A stretch of DNA of 64,000 nucleotides from Apostichopus japonicus (lineage: Eukaryota; Echinodermata; Holothuroidea; Aspidochirotida; Stichopodidae). Position 1 is the stretch's first letter, and every line of letters starts with the position of its first letter. Under the pieces are notes generated by a model. The model was not told the DNA's origin, searched no databases, and saw only the letters and a list, made by a program, of their open reading frames with translations. This document shows positions 12,048-24,649 of this stretch, piece by piece. The translations under genes and the position numbers were made by a program. The stretch lies in the NCBI RefSeq assembly GCF_037975245.1, contig NC_092565.1, positions 17,899,999 through 17,963,998 of the forward strand, in the 5' to 3' direction.

Positions 12048-12674
12048 ATGACGTCATCACAACTTCGGGTTTCCGGGTATGTTTTGAAGGACTAAGTCAT
12101 ATCGGTAATAAGCGGTAAACGAAAATACTCATCAGAGATATGGAGCAGTTACGCTGTCTTGCTATCTACAGCTTGCGTTGAATAGCTGAGCTGAGTTTGG
12201 AGGCACTATATAGGCTGTACTCCACGCAAGGATGATTCTTACAATTATGAAAACCGAAGAAATCAACATGTCAGCAGTCGCAAACATGATATGTGACAGG
12301 CTGGTTTTAATTGCATACATTTGCATAAATTAGCATATTATTGCATTTTAGCGTCTTCATCGTTCGTTCGCTTGCCATCCTTAATTGCACAGAAGTATGA
12401 TTGTACACAAGGACGGATGCACCGATATACCGTTATCTTTGTCACCTGTTTGAAAGTATTCTTTTTCACCTTTTACCTTTTACCATCAGGTAAGGGAAAA
12501 CAATATGATAAGAAATTTATATTTCTTCCAACTTCAAGTTCATCGGTCGTTCCTCCATGTAGCAGCAATATGCCAGTAAATATTAATCAAACGTGATCTA
12601 ATTTGAACTTATTTAAAAGTCATCAAAAAGTAATCAAACGTTTAATAGTAAGGAAAGCATTATTAAGCCACTAA

Positions 12675-12710
12675 ATAATAATAATAATAATAATTATTAT
12701 TATTATTAAG
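12675..12710. repeat. (AAT)n(ATT)n palindromic microsatellite
   Basis: An AAT run followed directly by an ATT run, forming a perfect hairpin. Confidence 0.95.
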
Positions 12711-13153
12711 TGAAGAAGTTTAAGCCTAGATCACGTGATAATTGATTATTCATAGTGTCATTTTACAAAAAGTATAATCACGATATTTTTAAAGATCATA
12801 GGTTCTAAGGATTACTTTATATTATACTTACAAAGGATCTTAAAGTAAAATAACAAAATCATTAGCATACATTAGATAATTATGAATATTGAAATGAAAT
12901 TGCATGCCGTAAATTTAAATTTCGGTGGTATAGGCTGTTTAAGATTCAATTCATGTAAATTAAAGATTTTAAACGTAACCTCAAAATGAAATGAAATGGA
13001 TTAATAATTCCAAACGGCTCGACAAAATCCATATTATTACAAGTCGATTCGAGAGCAAGGGGTGTGAGATTGTGGGTGCTTCTTGTCCACAGGATCATTA
13101 GCGTGTCATTCAGTACGGGTACTATACCTTCAGCAAGTGACAGAGATACAGCT

Positions 13154-13163
13154 TGTATGTGTG

Positions 13164-13195
<32 letters not shown>
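13154..13195 (+). repeat. (GT)n microsatellite
   Basis: Alternating GT with one C interruption, about 40 bp, 45 bp upstream of the U2-headed repeat. Confidence 0.95.
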
Positions 13196-13202
<7 letters not shown>

Positions 13203-13239
13203 CTCATTTGCATAAATTTCGCACATATCGTTCTTTTTG

Positions 13240-13574
13240 TTCTCGGCCTTTTGGCTAAGATCATTTGTATAGTATCTGTTCCCTTTCGAGGGGAATGGTG
13301 ACGGGCGACTTTTTCTTAAAAAGTATCTTTCTGTTACGCGGATCAGTCGTTCGGAAGTTTGGTTAACGTGCCCATATTCTTTCCTGGTTGACTTTTCTTA
13401 AAAAAAAGTATTGTTCCTTCTGTTCCCTTTCGAGGGCAATGGTGATACACATCCGACGATGATCACACAGTCACAGTCCCGATGCAAGGGGAATGTGGTT
13501 GAGAGCGGGACAGTCGTTCGGTAGTTTGGTTTTCGTGCCAAGGTTCCTTCCTTGGTGACTTTTCTTAAAAGTGC
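13240..13574 (+). repeat. U2 snRNA-headed SINE-like repeat
   Basis: It opens with TTCTCGGCCTTTTGGCTAAG followed by ATCATTTGTATAGTATCTGTT, matching the first 40 or so nucleotides of U2 snRNA except for a 2-nt insertion and small changes. After TGTTCC the sequence leaves U2 and continues with a body of CTTTCGAGGG, GTTACGCGGATCAGTCGTTC, then GACTTTTCTTAAAA. A second body unit follows (13420-13574) without a full U2 head. It shares its body and tail with the minus-strand copy 1.2 kb away. It is a U2-derived retroposon, not a functional U2 gene: the Sm site and 3' stem-loops are absent. Confidence 0.7.
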
Positions 13575-14391
13575 AAACTTTTACCTGACCATGTGTATAG
13601 CATATATCCCCTTTCCATTATCATCGTTATGACCATATATGGTAGTCTCGATGTAAGGGTACAGGTCATGAGAATGGATAGAGTTGGCCGGGCTTTATCT
13701 CGGGTGGCTAAAAAGTGTCTGTTTTGACAGCTCAGATTACACAATTGACTGTTAATTGTTCACAAATCAATATTTATGCAATTTCATGTTTAGGGAATTA
13801 TTGTGAGGGAATTTTAACTTTAGAATTGGTTCAACGTGTAGTGATGTCTGAACGTATTATTTCCGTGATGGTGTTGTGGACATACATTCAAATAGTTTAT
13901 ACTTTCCTTTTATTCTGGTGCGATATTTGTGGCCGGAATTAAAGTATTATGTTTTCAAGGAACCAACGTTTTCAACTAATGATACAATATTAACGACACC
14001 AGATTGTCACAAGATAAGTAATTCAGCTCAAATAAAGCTGTTAATTATTCAAAACCACGGAAAAACATAATAAAACAAAAGTAAAACCCTTAAAAGGTTT
14101 TATTTCAATGTAAGAATGTTAATAATGATAACTAGTACGTTAACTGATATGCTTTCAAAAGTTTTTCGATATTTTAAAATCTACAAAACTACAAAATCAT
14201 GAGAATTTTTAGTCGATCAGACGTAGGAATTTCAAACCTGAATCTTATTTTTCTTTATTTTTTTTATATTTTTTATGAAAGATGGATAATAAAAGATAAG
14301 TTACTTTACCAGTGACGAGTCTTGAAGTAGAATAAGGACGATTGAACATGCAGTACTGAAAGCATCTAAGCATCCTGTTACAATAAAACTA

Positions 14392-14489
14392 TATAAACAG
14401 AAAAAGCAAATAAAAGCAAATATTCTAGAATTAATAACTGTATAAACAGAATAAGCAAATATAAGCAAATATTCAAATAATTAATAACA
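14392..14489 (+). repeat. Direct duplication, 49-bp unit, two copies
   Basis: TATAAACAGAAAAAGCAAAT and TATAAACAGAATAAGCAAAT begin at 14392 and 14441. Similarity continues through AGCAAATATTC and TTAATAAC. Confidence 0.85.
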
Positions 14490-15674
14490 AATGTTGCAAT
14501 CTTTACAATATACATAAAATAGCATAACTCAATAAATATGAAGGGGGGGGGGAGGGTAAGGGGATGAAGGAAGGTGTTGGTGAGGGATGTCTGTATCCTC
14601 GTTGATATTTCAAATCTTCCCATACATGATATTGTGCAAAGAGAAAACGAAAGTATCATAAGCTGTTAAAGTTACTCTCCATCTCATTCATAATAGAGTC
14701 AACTGTTGCATGAGACTGAACCTCTTTATCCTACCGTGTAATTCGGTTGTTTGCATAGTATCGTGTCATTGCTTGTACCACACAAGGTCATATTCAGTGA
14801 GTTATTTAATCTGCAACGGACCGTGGAAATCCATATTTCTCGGTAACACAGATGATGACATTTACAGACAATAATTTAAGCATGTCGTGTCCTCCAAAAA
14901 TTCATTATTATAGTTCGAGGACTTTATTTTCTGCACAACTTTAATCACGTGACATTCCCTCTGTTGCTCATGGCATATCTTCTCTAATTATTTTTTACTA
15001 AGAGCTTTGCAAAATACGACATTTTATGTAGGCCATATATTGCCTATTAAGTTATCTGTGTATGTTTTGACCTAGTTGCTCATGGACATACGTGTTCCTA
15101 TCTCACGGATGAATGCCACTATTTCTATCATATTTAACATTATTTTGCCTGTTTGCTGTGAATTTATATCCGAAGACAAATAAGGACAATTTTACTTTGT
15201 TTATTATCATCCAATACTGGCCTTACATATTATAAGACCATGATAGCATTGTTGCAGTTGATAGCATTTTCAAGAACAAGCCCTGTTATGTTTTACCTTA
15301 AAAATAAAAGAAGAAGCACACGAAAGCAGATTTAAGTGAAATTACAGTTGCATTCGCAAACAGAGTAACACAAAAAAAAAAACTATTACGCGATGTTAAA
15401 CTTATAGCTCAAAAAAGTACAAACAAACTTTTCAAGATGTATTTCCAAAAGTTGCTGTTCGACATCAAAACTGTAAGCTGCAATCAGTATTTCACCAGAT
15501 ATGTAATTAACTAATAAGAAAACAATCCCTGTTTTATTTGCATTTTTAAAGAAAAACATACGTGAGATATAGAATTGTAATGAAAGATGACGTATTTAGT
15601 TCTTAGAAAAAAAAGATTATTTAAGACGAGGATTATAATTGATTTATTTTTTATTGTTTTTTAATTTTTGACAG

Positions 15675-16306
15675 GTATATACTTGGCTTCCTTGATGATC
15701 CTCGTCTCTCTGTCATTGGTTCTTAATGTGAGCGTAGTGATGATCTATAACAAAGGGTTATCCGGGGAGCCTCTTAAACCCTGGGTACGGACCATTCTTC
15801 TGAGGGTAATTGCACCCATTGTCATGATCTACATACCAGGACCAAAGAAACTCCGACGAGAAAAGCATAAACCTAAACGTATGAATAACAAGAGACCTAG
15901 TCCTACACACTTCCCTAACGTGAATTTCACTCAGATGAAAGCTTATTCAAGATTCGCGGGTGAAAACGATGAACTAGTTTTGAATGGGAACAAATATGGC
16001 GGGAAATATTCCCCGGGAATGGAGAATGGTAACGCACACGGAGCGGGAGAAAACGCAGTTATTATTGAACTCAGGCGGATGAATGAATTGTTAGCGAGTA
16101 TCAAAAACGATAAGACAAGTATGAGAACAACACAGCAACAAGGGAAGACCTCTAACTTGACAAATGATAATATTCGTGAATGGTTGCTACTTACCCGAGT
16201 CCTGGATAGACTCTTCTTTACGTTTTATGTTTTAGCGTGTATTCTCGCTTCAGTTTATTTAGTCATACAGATAAATTATAGAGATGAAGAGTATGATACT
16301 ATTTGA
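15675..16306 (+). CDS. Gene A terminal exon: M3, intracellular loop, M4, stop
   Basis: The acceptor is TTTTTGACAG ending at 15674 and completes codon G|GT. The exon encodes 209 further residues and a TGA stop. M3 is IYLASLMILVSLSLVLNVSV and the cytoplasmic loop starts after MIYNKG. The loop is about 135 residues, basic near M3 (KKLRREKHKPKR) and N/G-rich in the middle. A predicted amphipathic segment around IIELRRMNELLASI is followed by EWLLLTRVLDRLFF leading into M4 (FTFYVLACILASVYLVI). The tail is short and acidic. The terminal-exon layout matches gene B, although the loop sequences themselves are unrelated. Confidence 0.92.
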
Positions 16307-16457
16307 TACTTAATTCAGTTTATTAACACACACTTTTAACAGAAAAGGTAAAAGTATAAAAAAAAAATTGTATAGGCAAAAAAAAAAGAAGAAGAAGAAG
16401 AGAAATATTAATTTCATGAATGCTAGAAAGATGATTCAAATCGATATTCTTTTCAGA

Positions 16458-16463
16458 AATAAA
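16458..16463 (+). promoter_or_regulatory. Candidate polyadenylation signal of gene A
   Basis: AATAAA 152 bp after the stop codon, the first canonical hexamer downstream. A common motif in AT-rich DNA, so only suggestive. Confidence 0.45.
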
Positions 16464-16879
16464 TCATGATTGATAAATAGACAGGCGTTACAATGAGACA
16501 TTAAATTATGTGTATACGTGGTTGCTGATTAAGACATGTCATTGAAGCATACTATATCATTCAATTACTGCATGATACATATATTTTATTTCTTATTCAA
16601 TATTAATACAGTTTAACATTAATTTCTCATTGCATTTTTAATGAAAAGGAAGAAATTTATAAATGGCTAGAATAATATTGTTTTTCATATTTTGATGTAT
16701 TATGTAAGTACTAGATGCAACATAAATTCGTCCCATGCTTTTATTAGAATAATCAATTGCATGAAAGGAGGGCTACAAACAGCAGTTACATTTAAACATT
16801 TTGACAAGTGACGGACGATGTTGATTGATAGTGAAAACTATATATTGTTTTTCAACTTTTCATGAATCGTCAAGAAATT

Positions 16880-17126
16880 ATGATTAAGAGGAAAGGGGAA
16901 GAGGGGGTTAAGAGACGAGGAAGGGTAAGAGGAGGAGAGGGGAAAGAGGGCAGAAGACAAGGAACTGCGAACTGGGAAGGGGCTAACGAAAAGGGGAAAG
17001 TGGGAAGGGCAAAGGGGGGAATGGGGGAAAGGGGGAAAGGAGGAAAGGGGGGAAAAGAGGAAAGGAAAGGTAATGAAAGGTGAATGGAAGGGATAAAGGG
17101 AAGGGGAGCTGGGGGGGGGGGGGGGG
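16880..17126 (+). repeat. Long polypurine tract (about 240 bp) ending in a G-run
   Basis: The + strand is almost entirely A and G from about 16885, with few pyrimidine interruptions, and ends in a run of about 16 G at 17111-17126. Both strands give long low-complexity open frames (R/G/K-rich on plus, P/S/F-rich on minus) that are not genes. Confidence 0.9.
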
Positions 17127-19049
17127 ATCATACTCTCAGGCGACACAAAATATCAATTCCTCGTCCTATAATGTCATTGGTTATATATAAGATTTCATGA
17201 TGTATATACCGCATGGATCTAAATTCAACAACACTATCTTAGATCTTTCAAATGGATCTTTTAAAGTCGCAAACGTTGACATTTATATTTTATCTGTAGC
17301 TGTATATCACATATAAAATACATTGATTTCATTTTTAAGCGCAATAATTTCTTTTACATGAATGAACGACTCTTAAAATTGTATAACGTATATAACGATA
17401 AACGTACTGTGATGTATAATAGTGTTATGTATAGGGCAAATCTCCCCAGTGTAGCAAGCATGACGTCTTTTAATGGCTTCTTGAACGATGTAAACTGAAC
17501 CTGTATGTCTGCATAAATAACTAGCCAAAGATGGTTCTCGAATTTTATTAACAGACACAAAACATCAAGCTATACACCACAAAAGACGTTTGCTTGAAGC
17601 TATCGTCGTCATAAAAAAATTGTAATATTTTAAAGGAAGTCTTAAAAGAGAGTACGGCTTGGATTTGTTATTGTGTTTGATCATTTAAAGAAGGTTATCA
17701 TTAGTTGCATATGATCTGTAGTGAGCATGGTGCTAGAGATATATTACCCAGGTATATAAACGGGTGTTGTCAGGGAGAGGGAGGCAGGGGTTGGGGTTGG
17801 CGGGGAATGTAAGTACTAGATATTTAATATTTTAGAGTTAACTTTAGAATATATTTTTTATCAATATTCAGAGGAATACAAACTTGCGTGTTTCATACCT
17901 GATAGTGACTGCTTATGCAGACACCTACTTGAAAAATATATACTCGGAAATAAGGCCAAAACTTGTTTTGCGGTGCGCAAGACTTTTGAGGCAAATATAG
18001 AACCAAATGGAAAATCATATTTTGATTGGATTTTCGTAATGTGACTGTCACCGAGCAGCTAATTTGAAACCACCCGCGTCTCCAGTGTTGTTTTTTCCGT
18101 TAACAGTAGGACTGAAAAGTCTTTTTCTTTAACTTTAACTTTAAGGCAATGTTGCCGTTAATGGTACTACAAGAATTGTAAATATAAAACACAGAGACCA
18201 ATAACGTGTGCTTGATATCAATATGAACATTTGTCAAGGACATAATGAACGATACTAAAGCTATAACATCAGTGTATCTAACAATCTGCTTTTATTTACA
18301 TTTGTGAATTCAATATATCGATATGTTTATATATATATAGTATATAATTTTTTGATTAGTTATACTATGTTGTTGTTTAAAGATATATGCAAATATTGAC
18401 AATAAAAGTGTTGTTATAAATGAAATTCTGTTGTTAATTTGTCGAACTACCACATCGACTACGTGTATAACAGGCTGACATAACAGACTGACAACTATTG
18501 TTCCAAATATAATGGTAAATACCGCAAATATTTTTGTGACATCTATACAGAAATATAGGAAAAAACGATCCCCATTACCTCTTTTCCCTTGCCAAATACG
18601 TCGTTGAGGTGTTTATAATTATGAATTGCTTTAACATAATCCAGTACCAAACCTAAACACATCGTCTAATTGCTATAGAAAGGCACAAAAGGTAATTTAC
18701 TAAGTGTAGTTAGTTTTACCGAAAAACCTTTGTTTTGTCAAAACGAGTTAAAAATGAAATATATACAAATGTTTCACGGTAAAATTCTGTACAATTTGGT
18801 ATATTACCTCTTCTGTCTAAAATATCGTTGAAGGTTTGCTAATTCATAACGTGAATTGATGTATCGGTACGGTTACAAGTGAAGTATTCCATTAGAGGGG
18901 AAATGTTTGTATATTGTGAAAGATTGAAATTCAAACATGTAATAGCTCATTATCAAGTTAAAATTAATTGATTTATAATTTGAGAATAAGACAACTTCAC
19001 CTGTTCATAAAAAAATGTATAACGTAGACCACAGCTTTACATCAGAATT

Positions 19050-19705
19050 CACCCGATTCTCAGTCTCCACTGCCCCCGCCTCTCACTGCTTTATCAGTTA
19101 AAACTGGTAAAGGTGAGTACACCTTAACCAGTTAAAACTGATGTGTTTATAATTACTTAACCCGTGTTACATTTATGACCAGTTGCTACTGAGAAGGACT
19201 TACAAACAGAAAATACGAAAACACACAATCATATGAATAATGATTGACTGGATTAACCAGACTACTCTATAGGTTTCGTCCATGATTTCGTCTATATTTT
19301 AACATAAAGTGGATGACACTTTACTGCAAAAGACTTAAAATCGGCAATTTGAACCATCTTTACAAGGTATACTTACTAGTCCAATATAGGGACAGTTTTT
19401 TAGACTCCTAACCAGTCATGAGTTGAAACACCCTTTGAGTAATGAATTCGTCTGTTAGTAATTTTTCCACAGTAGCATTTTCTGACAGGTCTAACATGTG
19501 TTACGGTGTTATAACATACTTATAGTTTATACTGATTAACGGTTGTCTCTTATTTACAGTACACAAACTGATCAAACCATGTACACCGGTACACGGTAGC
19601 ATCTGTTGACATGTCTTACACGTGTTACGGTGTTATAACACACTTCAGTTTAAACTGGTTGTTTCTTATTCACAGTTCAAACCGTCAAGCCATGTACACT
19701 GGGTG
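19050..19705. mobile_element. Non-autonomous repeat element, long member (CACCC...GGGTG ends)
   Basis: It begins CACCCGATTCTCA and ends CATGTACACTGGGTG. The same ends and internal blocks (TAAAGGTGAGTAC, TTAAACTGATGTGT, TTTATGACC.GTTGCTACT, TGATTGACTG) occur in the 230-bp copy at 24420-24649, so the borders are set by comparison. This copy has an extra inner part. In it a unit of about 115 bp is duplicated: CATGTGTTACGGTGTTATAA near 19495 and CACGTGTTACGGTGTTATAA near 19619, each followed by GGTTGT.TCTTATT.ACAGT. No coding capacity. No clear target duplication was seen. Confidence 0.6.
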
Positions 19706-22700
19706 CAAAATGTTCATAATGTTCATAAAGACGGTTGTTGACTGATTATTTGACAAATTAAAGTCCCAAAATAATAATAATAATAATAACCATTATCATG
19801 ACGTTAGGATATATTTTGTGGAATCTTGTAAATTATACAATGAAATAACTTGCAAAGAAACAAGCCGTTCTCTCTGATGATTATAATCAGCATTTTTTTT
19901 TTATATAGACTTGCTATGTTCATTTGACATTTCAGTTTACGATGTTAACAAGAAAGCTGAAACCACTCTGAAGCATAATCTTTAAACGACCTGCGATTCA
20001 GAACTTCAGATGATTCCGAACAATCTTTCCTTCAAGCTAAATTGGAGAGCGATTACTATCGCTTCAAAATTACGAAGTTGTTTGAGAGTATAGTTGTAAA
20101 ATAACCGTGTCAAACGTGTATCAATATAACCTTTTAGATAATCTTACTTTTGTTTGTCACCTAACCTCCGAAACAGCAATAAACATACTATTTTTGCAGA
20201 CGAACGCCGTTTCTTTTTATATCAACGTAAATTATAGGCTTGCGAGATCTTCCCATGGATTACTATCAACAAACTCCAGTAGGAATAAAGTACAGGCTAT
20301 TTTAATGTAAACAACAGAACATTAGCCGGAATGATCGAACTTTTGTAACCTCTGGTTGATATAGAGCTTACATATAGAAGACCAACATATCTATGCAGAC
20401 GTAGAGTTTAATGTTCATTGAGTCTAGGTACAGGCAGAGAAAAGTTGATCATCACGTCCATACTTTACAGGAATGGGAGTAACCATAAAGATCTTGAAGT
20501 GTGAACGGTTTTGAGCTCTTTATATCGCTTGCACGACCAGGAAGGTTACGTAAACTTTAGCAAGATAGTTAGAAGGGTTAAAGTCACTTGCTTGAACTAT
20601 GAAAGCTAAACAGAGTTATGAGTTGAAAATACCGACGGTTTCTCAACGTTCATAAACATAATGAAATTAAATAGGTTGCGTGATAGTTTATGACTATATA
20701 ATGGCATAAAGTTCAAGTAACCACATCATCTTGAAAGCTGATTAACTTATCAAATTGATTTCAAGTTGGTGACAATTTGTGTATCGATTGCTGTCAAAAT
20801 AATAACAGCGATAAGAGCATAAAGGTGCAAATGATCACAAATGACGAAGATTTTCATGTACTAATTACGAAACTTGTTAATAGTGATATTTTACGCCAAT
20901 ACGCACATGTTATATCTGATATAAAAGCTATTGATCATTGATTTAATTTATGATGTCAGCGATTCTAAAGGCAAGACGTTTTCCTCTGTAAGCTGTCATA
21001 TGTACCTTTGACGTTTAACAATCTGCAAAAACTACCACATATATACTATAAGTGATTCTATTTTCAATTGGCGAAAAGGGTTAACTTCAAGGAGCCAACT
21101 GATCTTTTTCTGAAATTCAATTGAAAATTTCAACAAAACATTTTACAAAAATCAGGTATATTACTCTATCATTAACTCGTCAAAGTTTGGAAAATGTTTA
21201 ACCTTGCTAAACTTACAATTCTCCATTGACATGCACAAAAGTTATGCAGACAATTGTGTGTCATGAAAAGCAAAATTTCTGTTTTTTTTAAAATAATAAT
21301 TGTTAATCATTAGTATAATCCACGTTTCTAAAACTACATCTGTATTTCATTTCATTACGTTAATATGGATATTATATCAAACACTGACTTTAATTCCACA
21401 TGCAACATCTATTACGAATATACTTTATGTATGGAAATATGTTTGCTGTTAATATAAGCATTTACTTACCAAATATATTATTATGTTAAAAAAGGTGATT
21501 TGTTACTATTCTATTTGAGTTTGATGCTGTGTACAAAAAAAAAAAATCATTTTGCTATTACTTCGATCATACACACAATATGTTACATATGTTCCGATAT
21601 TTCGAGACAAATGTTGGTATACTTGAGCAGTTTATTTTTTTTTTAATTATGTGACCTATTAGTAGGTTGCTACCATAAATAAGAAATATATATATATTTG
21701 CCAAATTCAATCTTTGATAATTTCTATGTTCACGTCGAACGATAATTCACATGCACATGCGATAATAATTTTAGTAAACTGAAATGTTACAGGAACATAT
21801 TTGCTTTGCTGTTAGTCAGATTATAAAATAAGGGTATATATAATGCGATCAACATCATTCTGTTTTCTGCGAATTAATTTGATCATTTAAAGAAAATATT
21901 TGATACAATATAGCTTACTGCACTATTTGAGGATTTTAAATAAAACCAAAAATACAAAATTATTATATAAAATATCAAACGTTACCGAACATTTATTTTG
22001 ATGTTACTTTTGAGCAGTTTTATTGGACAACACAAATGTTGTAATCCTCCATTATCACAAACACGTGAATTGTTTAAAGCTAAACGATGTTATAATATTC
22101 ATAAACGTGGTCAGATCAGGGAGGTATTATTCCCTCGAGTACGTGAAGTATATGTGTCTGCTCAGTGGTTACCTAGCATCGGATCAAGCTATCGTGCTCA
22201 CTCGATCTACCAACTTTGAATATTATCATCTGAGACAATGCTCTTCTGGAAAGCAGTGCTTCTGCACTGAGCAGGACTACCCTCATTAAAAATGACAATA
22301 ATAAAAAATAATAAAATAAAAAATTCATTTGATGTTTTGATCTCTCCTTTCAAATTTGATCCTTTCCAGAAATAGATATACTTCTTGATCTATATTGGCA
22401 TGCTAGCAATAATTTATCAATACACCGTGTCATGTTATATTCTGCTGTTGCAATTATTGCGCAGGTTTCGTCAGTTCAAACAAAGACAGTTATTATCCAC
22501 GTGGATGTTGTTTTCATCGTTTTGATCCATATTAATGTCACACCATATAGTGATATTAAAACATTTATGACTGCGGCTGATATGACAACACTAACAGATA
22601 ACCATCATCACGTTCATCAGATGAACTTCAGCGTCCATGACGACATTATGTTGTTCTCACGATATGCCTATAGTAACTGTGAATAATATCATTTGATTGA

Positions 22701-22752
22701 AATTATTTCTGGTTTTCATGTTTTTCATCGAAATTAGTCGTCATTAATACTA

Positions 22753-23345
22753 TCATGCACACTCATCATCATCATTTTCTTCTGAATATTTCATTCTCGT
22801 GATCATGGATAAGAAAGTAATAAGAGTACCGATTAAAAATAAAATTAAGAACAGTCTGTCCATGACGAGTGCAACCCGTCTCCATTCCGCCTGTTTGTGT
22901 TTCTCCTCTCTTTTCCTCTCGCGGGATGACGTCAATTTTCTCGTCTCTTTCAGCAGTTCGCGGAGAAAGACCTCAGAGCGACTCGAAGTAGCTGATTCCT
23001 TTCCCGGATGACAAACGTTGTCATCTTTCGTAGCTGTGTCGTTCCCAACACAACCATTCTGCTTCACATTGTTACTCTGTAGAGATGACTCTGTGATGTT
23101 CATCAGTTCCTCTACATCCCACATATAGACATCAGATTTTATGCTGACTTTGTGTGGAAGATAATCGCGACGCTTTCGAATTTGACGGAACGGAAAGAGA
23201 GTCGGCCCTAGAATACCTAAGACATATTTCCGAACCCACCAAGGTACCGGCATGCAATCTGGCTCCGTGTAGTGAAGATTCAGAATGCCAACCGAAAGAG
23301 CAAGAGAACTGCATACCAGCGCCATTGTTGACATGAAAAATTTTC
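22753..23345 (-). CDS. Gene B terminal exon: M3, intracellular loop, M4, stop
   Basis: The acceptor is CTTCATCAG just above 23345, completing G|GA. It encodes GKFFMSTMALV (M3 start) through NLHYTEPDC. The cytoplasmic loop is about 130 residues. Its membrane-proximal helix, RELLKETRKL followed by RERKREEKHKQAEWRR, is strongly basic and amphipathic, as in the MA helix of this family. M4 is DRLFLILFLIGTLITFLSMI and the tail is EENDDDECA, strongly acidic. The stop is at 22753-22755. The translated open frame seems to start at the ATG at 23334, but that codon is internal to M3. Confidence 0.93.
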
Positions 23346-24419
23346 CTGATGAAGAGAATATTGACTTTAACTAATAAATTTCGTATAATCAAATATGTCA
23401 ATGAAATATTTAATCAATGTCGTGCACAGGGGTTCATTCCTATAAAACGGAATTAACATGAAGTTGACGTAATTCTTGAGTAAAGACAAAAATACATAAA
23501 TTGTTCCATGCTAAAATCAATATGCAGGGTTTGATCCAAAAAACGAATAAAAAAATAATGAAAACGTCAAGATTGGTAGGCTCTTTCATTTTGTTACACA
23601 TATTATTATGTGGAGAAGAAACTATTAAATGCAGCTTCTCTTCAAATTAGATGATAGATAAGTAGAGTCAAAACAGGACATTGCATTGTCTTTAGTTTTG
23701 CCACAAGTTAACCACAATATGTACATATATTTGGTTAATTCTGTCATGGCTACTAAACTGCTAAACGTTGTCATATGTGGTGATGTTATACTATGCAACA
23801 AGCGAAATGAGAGCTTTGAGGGTGACTTCAATTTACTCCTCTGAATCAAAGAAAATATAGTATATACGTATATAGCACTGTTACTATACCGTGAAAACTC
23901 ATGTCTGCGCATAATCACTTTAACCTGTACTTAACCTAGACGTTTGACGAAGCAATGTGGTAATTGGCGTCCATTTTAGTGTTAATAATGGTAAAATCCC
24001 GTGACATTTGACGTATTTTATGAGCTTTTGGTCCTGGCGATGTAATCGATCACCCTTCTCATTTCAATATCATTCCCAACAGAAGGTTGCAAACCTTTGG
24101 AGATGAAACGCTATCTACCTTGCAGATTATTTATGAACATGCGTGTCAATTCCCTGGATTAAATAAACATATCAACCGGTTAAATAATCAGTCCCGGCCT
24201 ATATATATAACAGCACAATTATACAAAATTTAACATTTATATTGAATCGTACTTGGTACGTTTGTGTGTTTTATCTATTGCCCAGGGTTGTAACGACCGA
24301 AATGCACAGTTTACAAAACACAAATTTCAGTCTGTGTTTTTTGAACTTGATAATTTATGATTAAATTGTTCATTTCGATTTTAAATAATATATCGCTGAT
24401 TGCAAAAAATGATATTTGT

Positions 24420-24649
24420 CACCCGATTCTCATGGCTTTATCAAAACTTTAAAACTGATAAAGGTGAGTACGCGTTAATTCGTTTAAACTGATGTGTATT
24501 ATAATTTCTTAAAATGTGTTATATTTATGACCTGTTGCTACTTTTGACTTACAATACTGAACACACACGAATCCTATGCATTATGATTGACTGATTAACG
24601 GTTGGCTCTGTTCACAAATACAAAGTGATCGAATCATGTACATTGGGTG
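24420..24649. mobile_element. Non-autonomous repeat element, short member (CACCC...GGGTG ends)
   Basis: It begins CACCCGATTCTCATGG and ends CATGTACATTGGGTG. It aligns along its whole length with the outer parts of the element at 19050-19705 and looks like the compact form. Flanks ATTTGT (left) and TTTTGT (right) could be an imperfect target duplication. Its first 13 bases are close to the ends of the foldback element at 41103-41520 (CACCCGATACTCA). Confidence 0.6.

Larger units (their letters stand above)
10927..15674 (+). other. Gene A intron
   Basis: GT-AG intron of about 4.7 kb. It contains two inverted copies of a U2-snRNA-headed repeat (11759-12047 minus, 13240-13574 plus), an AAT/ATT palindromic microsatellite, a (GT)n tract and a 49-bp direct duplication (14392-14489). 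G-runs occur near 11602 and 14543. No exon was recognised. Confidence 0.8.
3090..16306 (+). other. Gene A locus: nAChR-type cys-loop receptor subunit, non-alpha, 5' incomplete
   Basis: Span of the five recognised coding exons on the + strand, giving about 423 residues from just before loop D to the C-terminus. Family members are pentameric ligand-gated channels of the plasma membrane. Visible landmarks in order: loop-D W, loop-A WLPD and YN, Cys-loop C-x13-C with FPFD, loop-B W, loop C without vicinal cysteines, M1, M2, M3, a loop of roughly 135 residues, M4. Introns are about 0.6, 2.2, 4.4 and 4.7 kb, all GT-AG, and every junction keeps the frame. About 60-70 N-terminal residues are missing compared with a typical subunit. 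No stop or frameshift interrupts it, so it is probably functional. The agonist cannot be inferred. It converges on gene B. Confidence 0.88.
16307..22752. other. Convergent intergenic region between genes A and B
   Basis: 6.4 kb between the two stop codons, containing both 3' UTRs. It holds a candidate poly(A) signal for gene A, a purine tract (16880-17126), a 656-bp repeat (19050-19705), and a short AAT run near 19772-19788. The remainder is AT-rich with no recognisable gene. The open frames at 21998-22289 and 22432-22686 show no family resemblance. I did not find a clear AATAAA for gene B in the first few hundred bases below 22753. Confidence 0.75.

Noticed and set aside
13240-13290. Functional U2 snRNA gene
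   Set aside because: Only about 40 nt of the U2 5' end; the Sm site and 3' stem-loops are missing and the sequence joins a repeat body.
16838-17146. Proline/serine-rich and arginine/glycine-rich open frames on opposite strands
   Set aside because: Both are translations of the polypurine tract.
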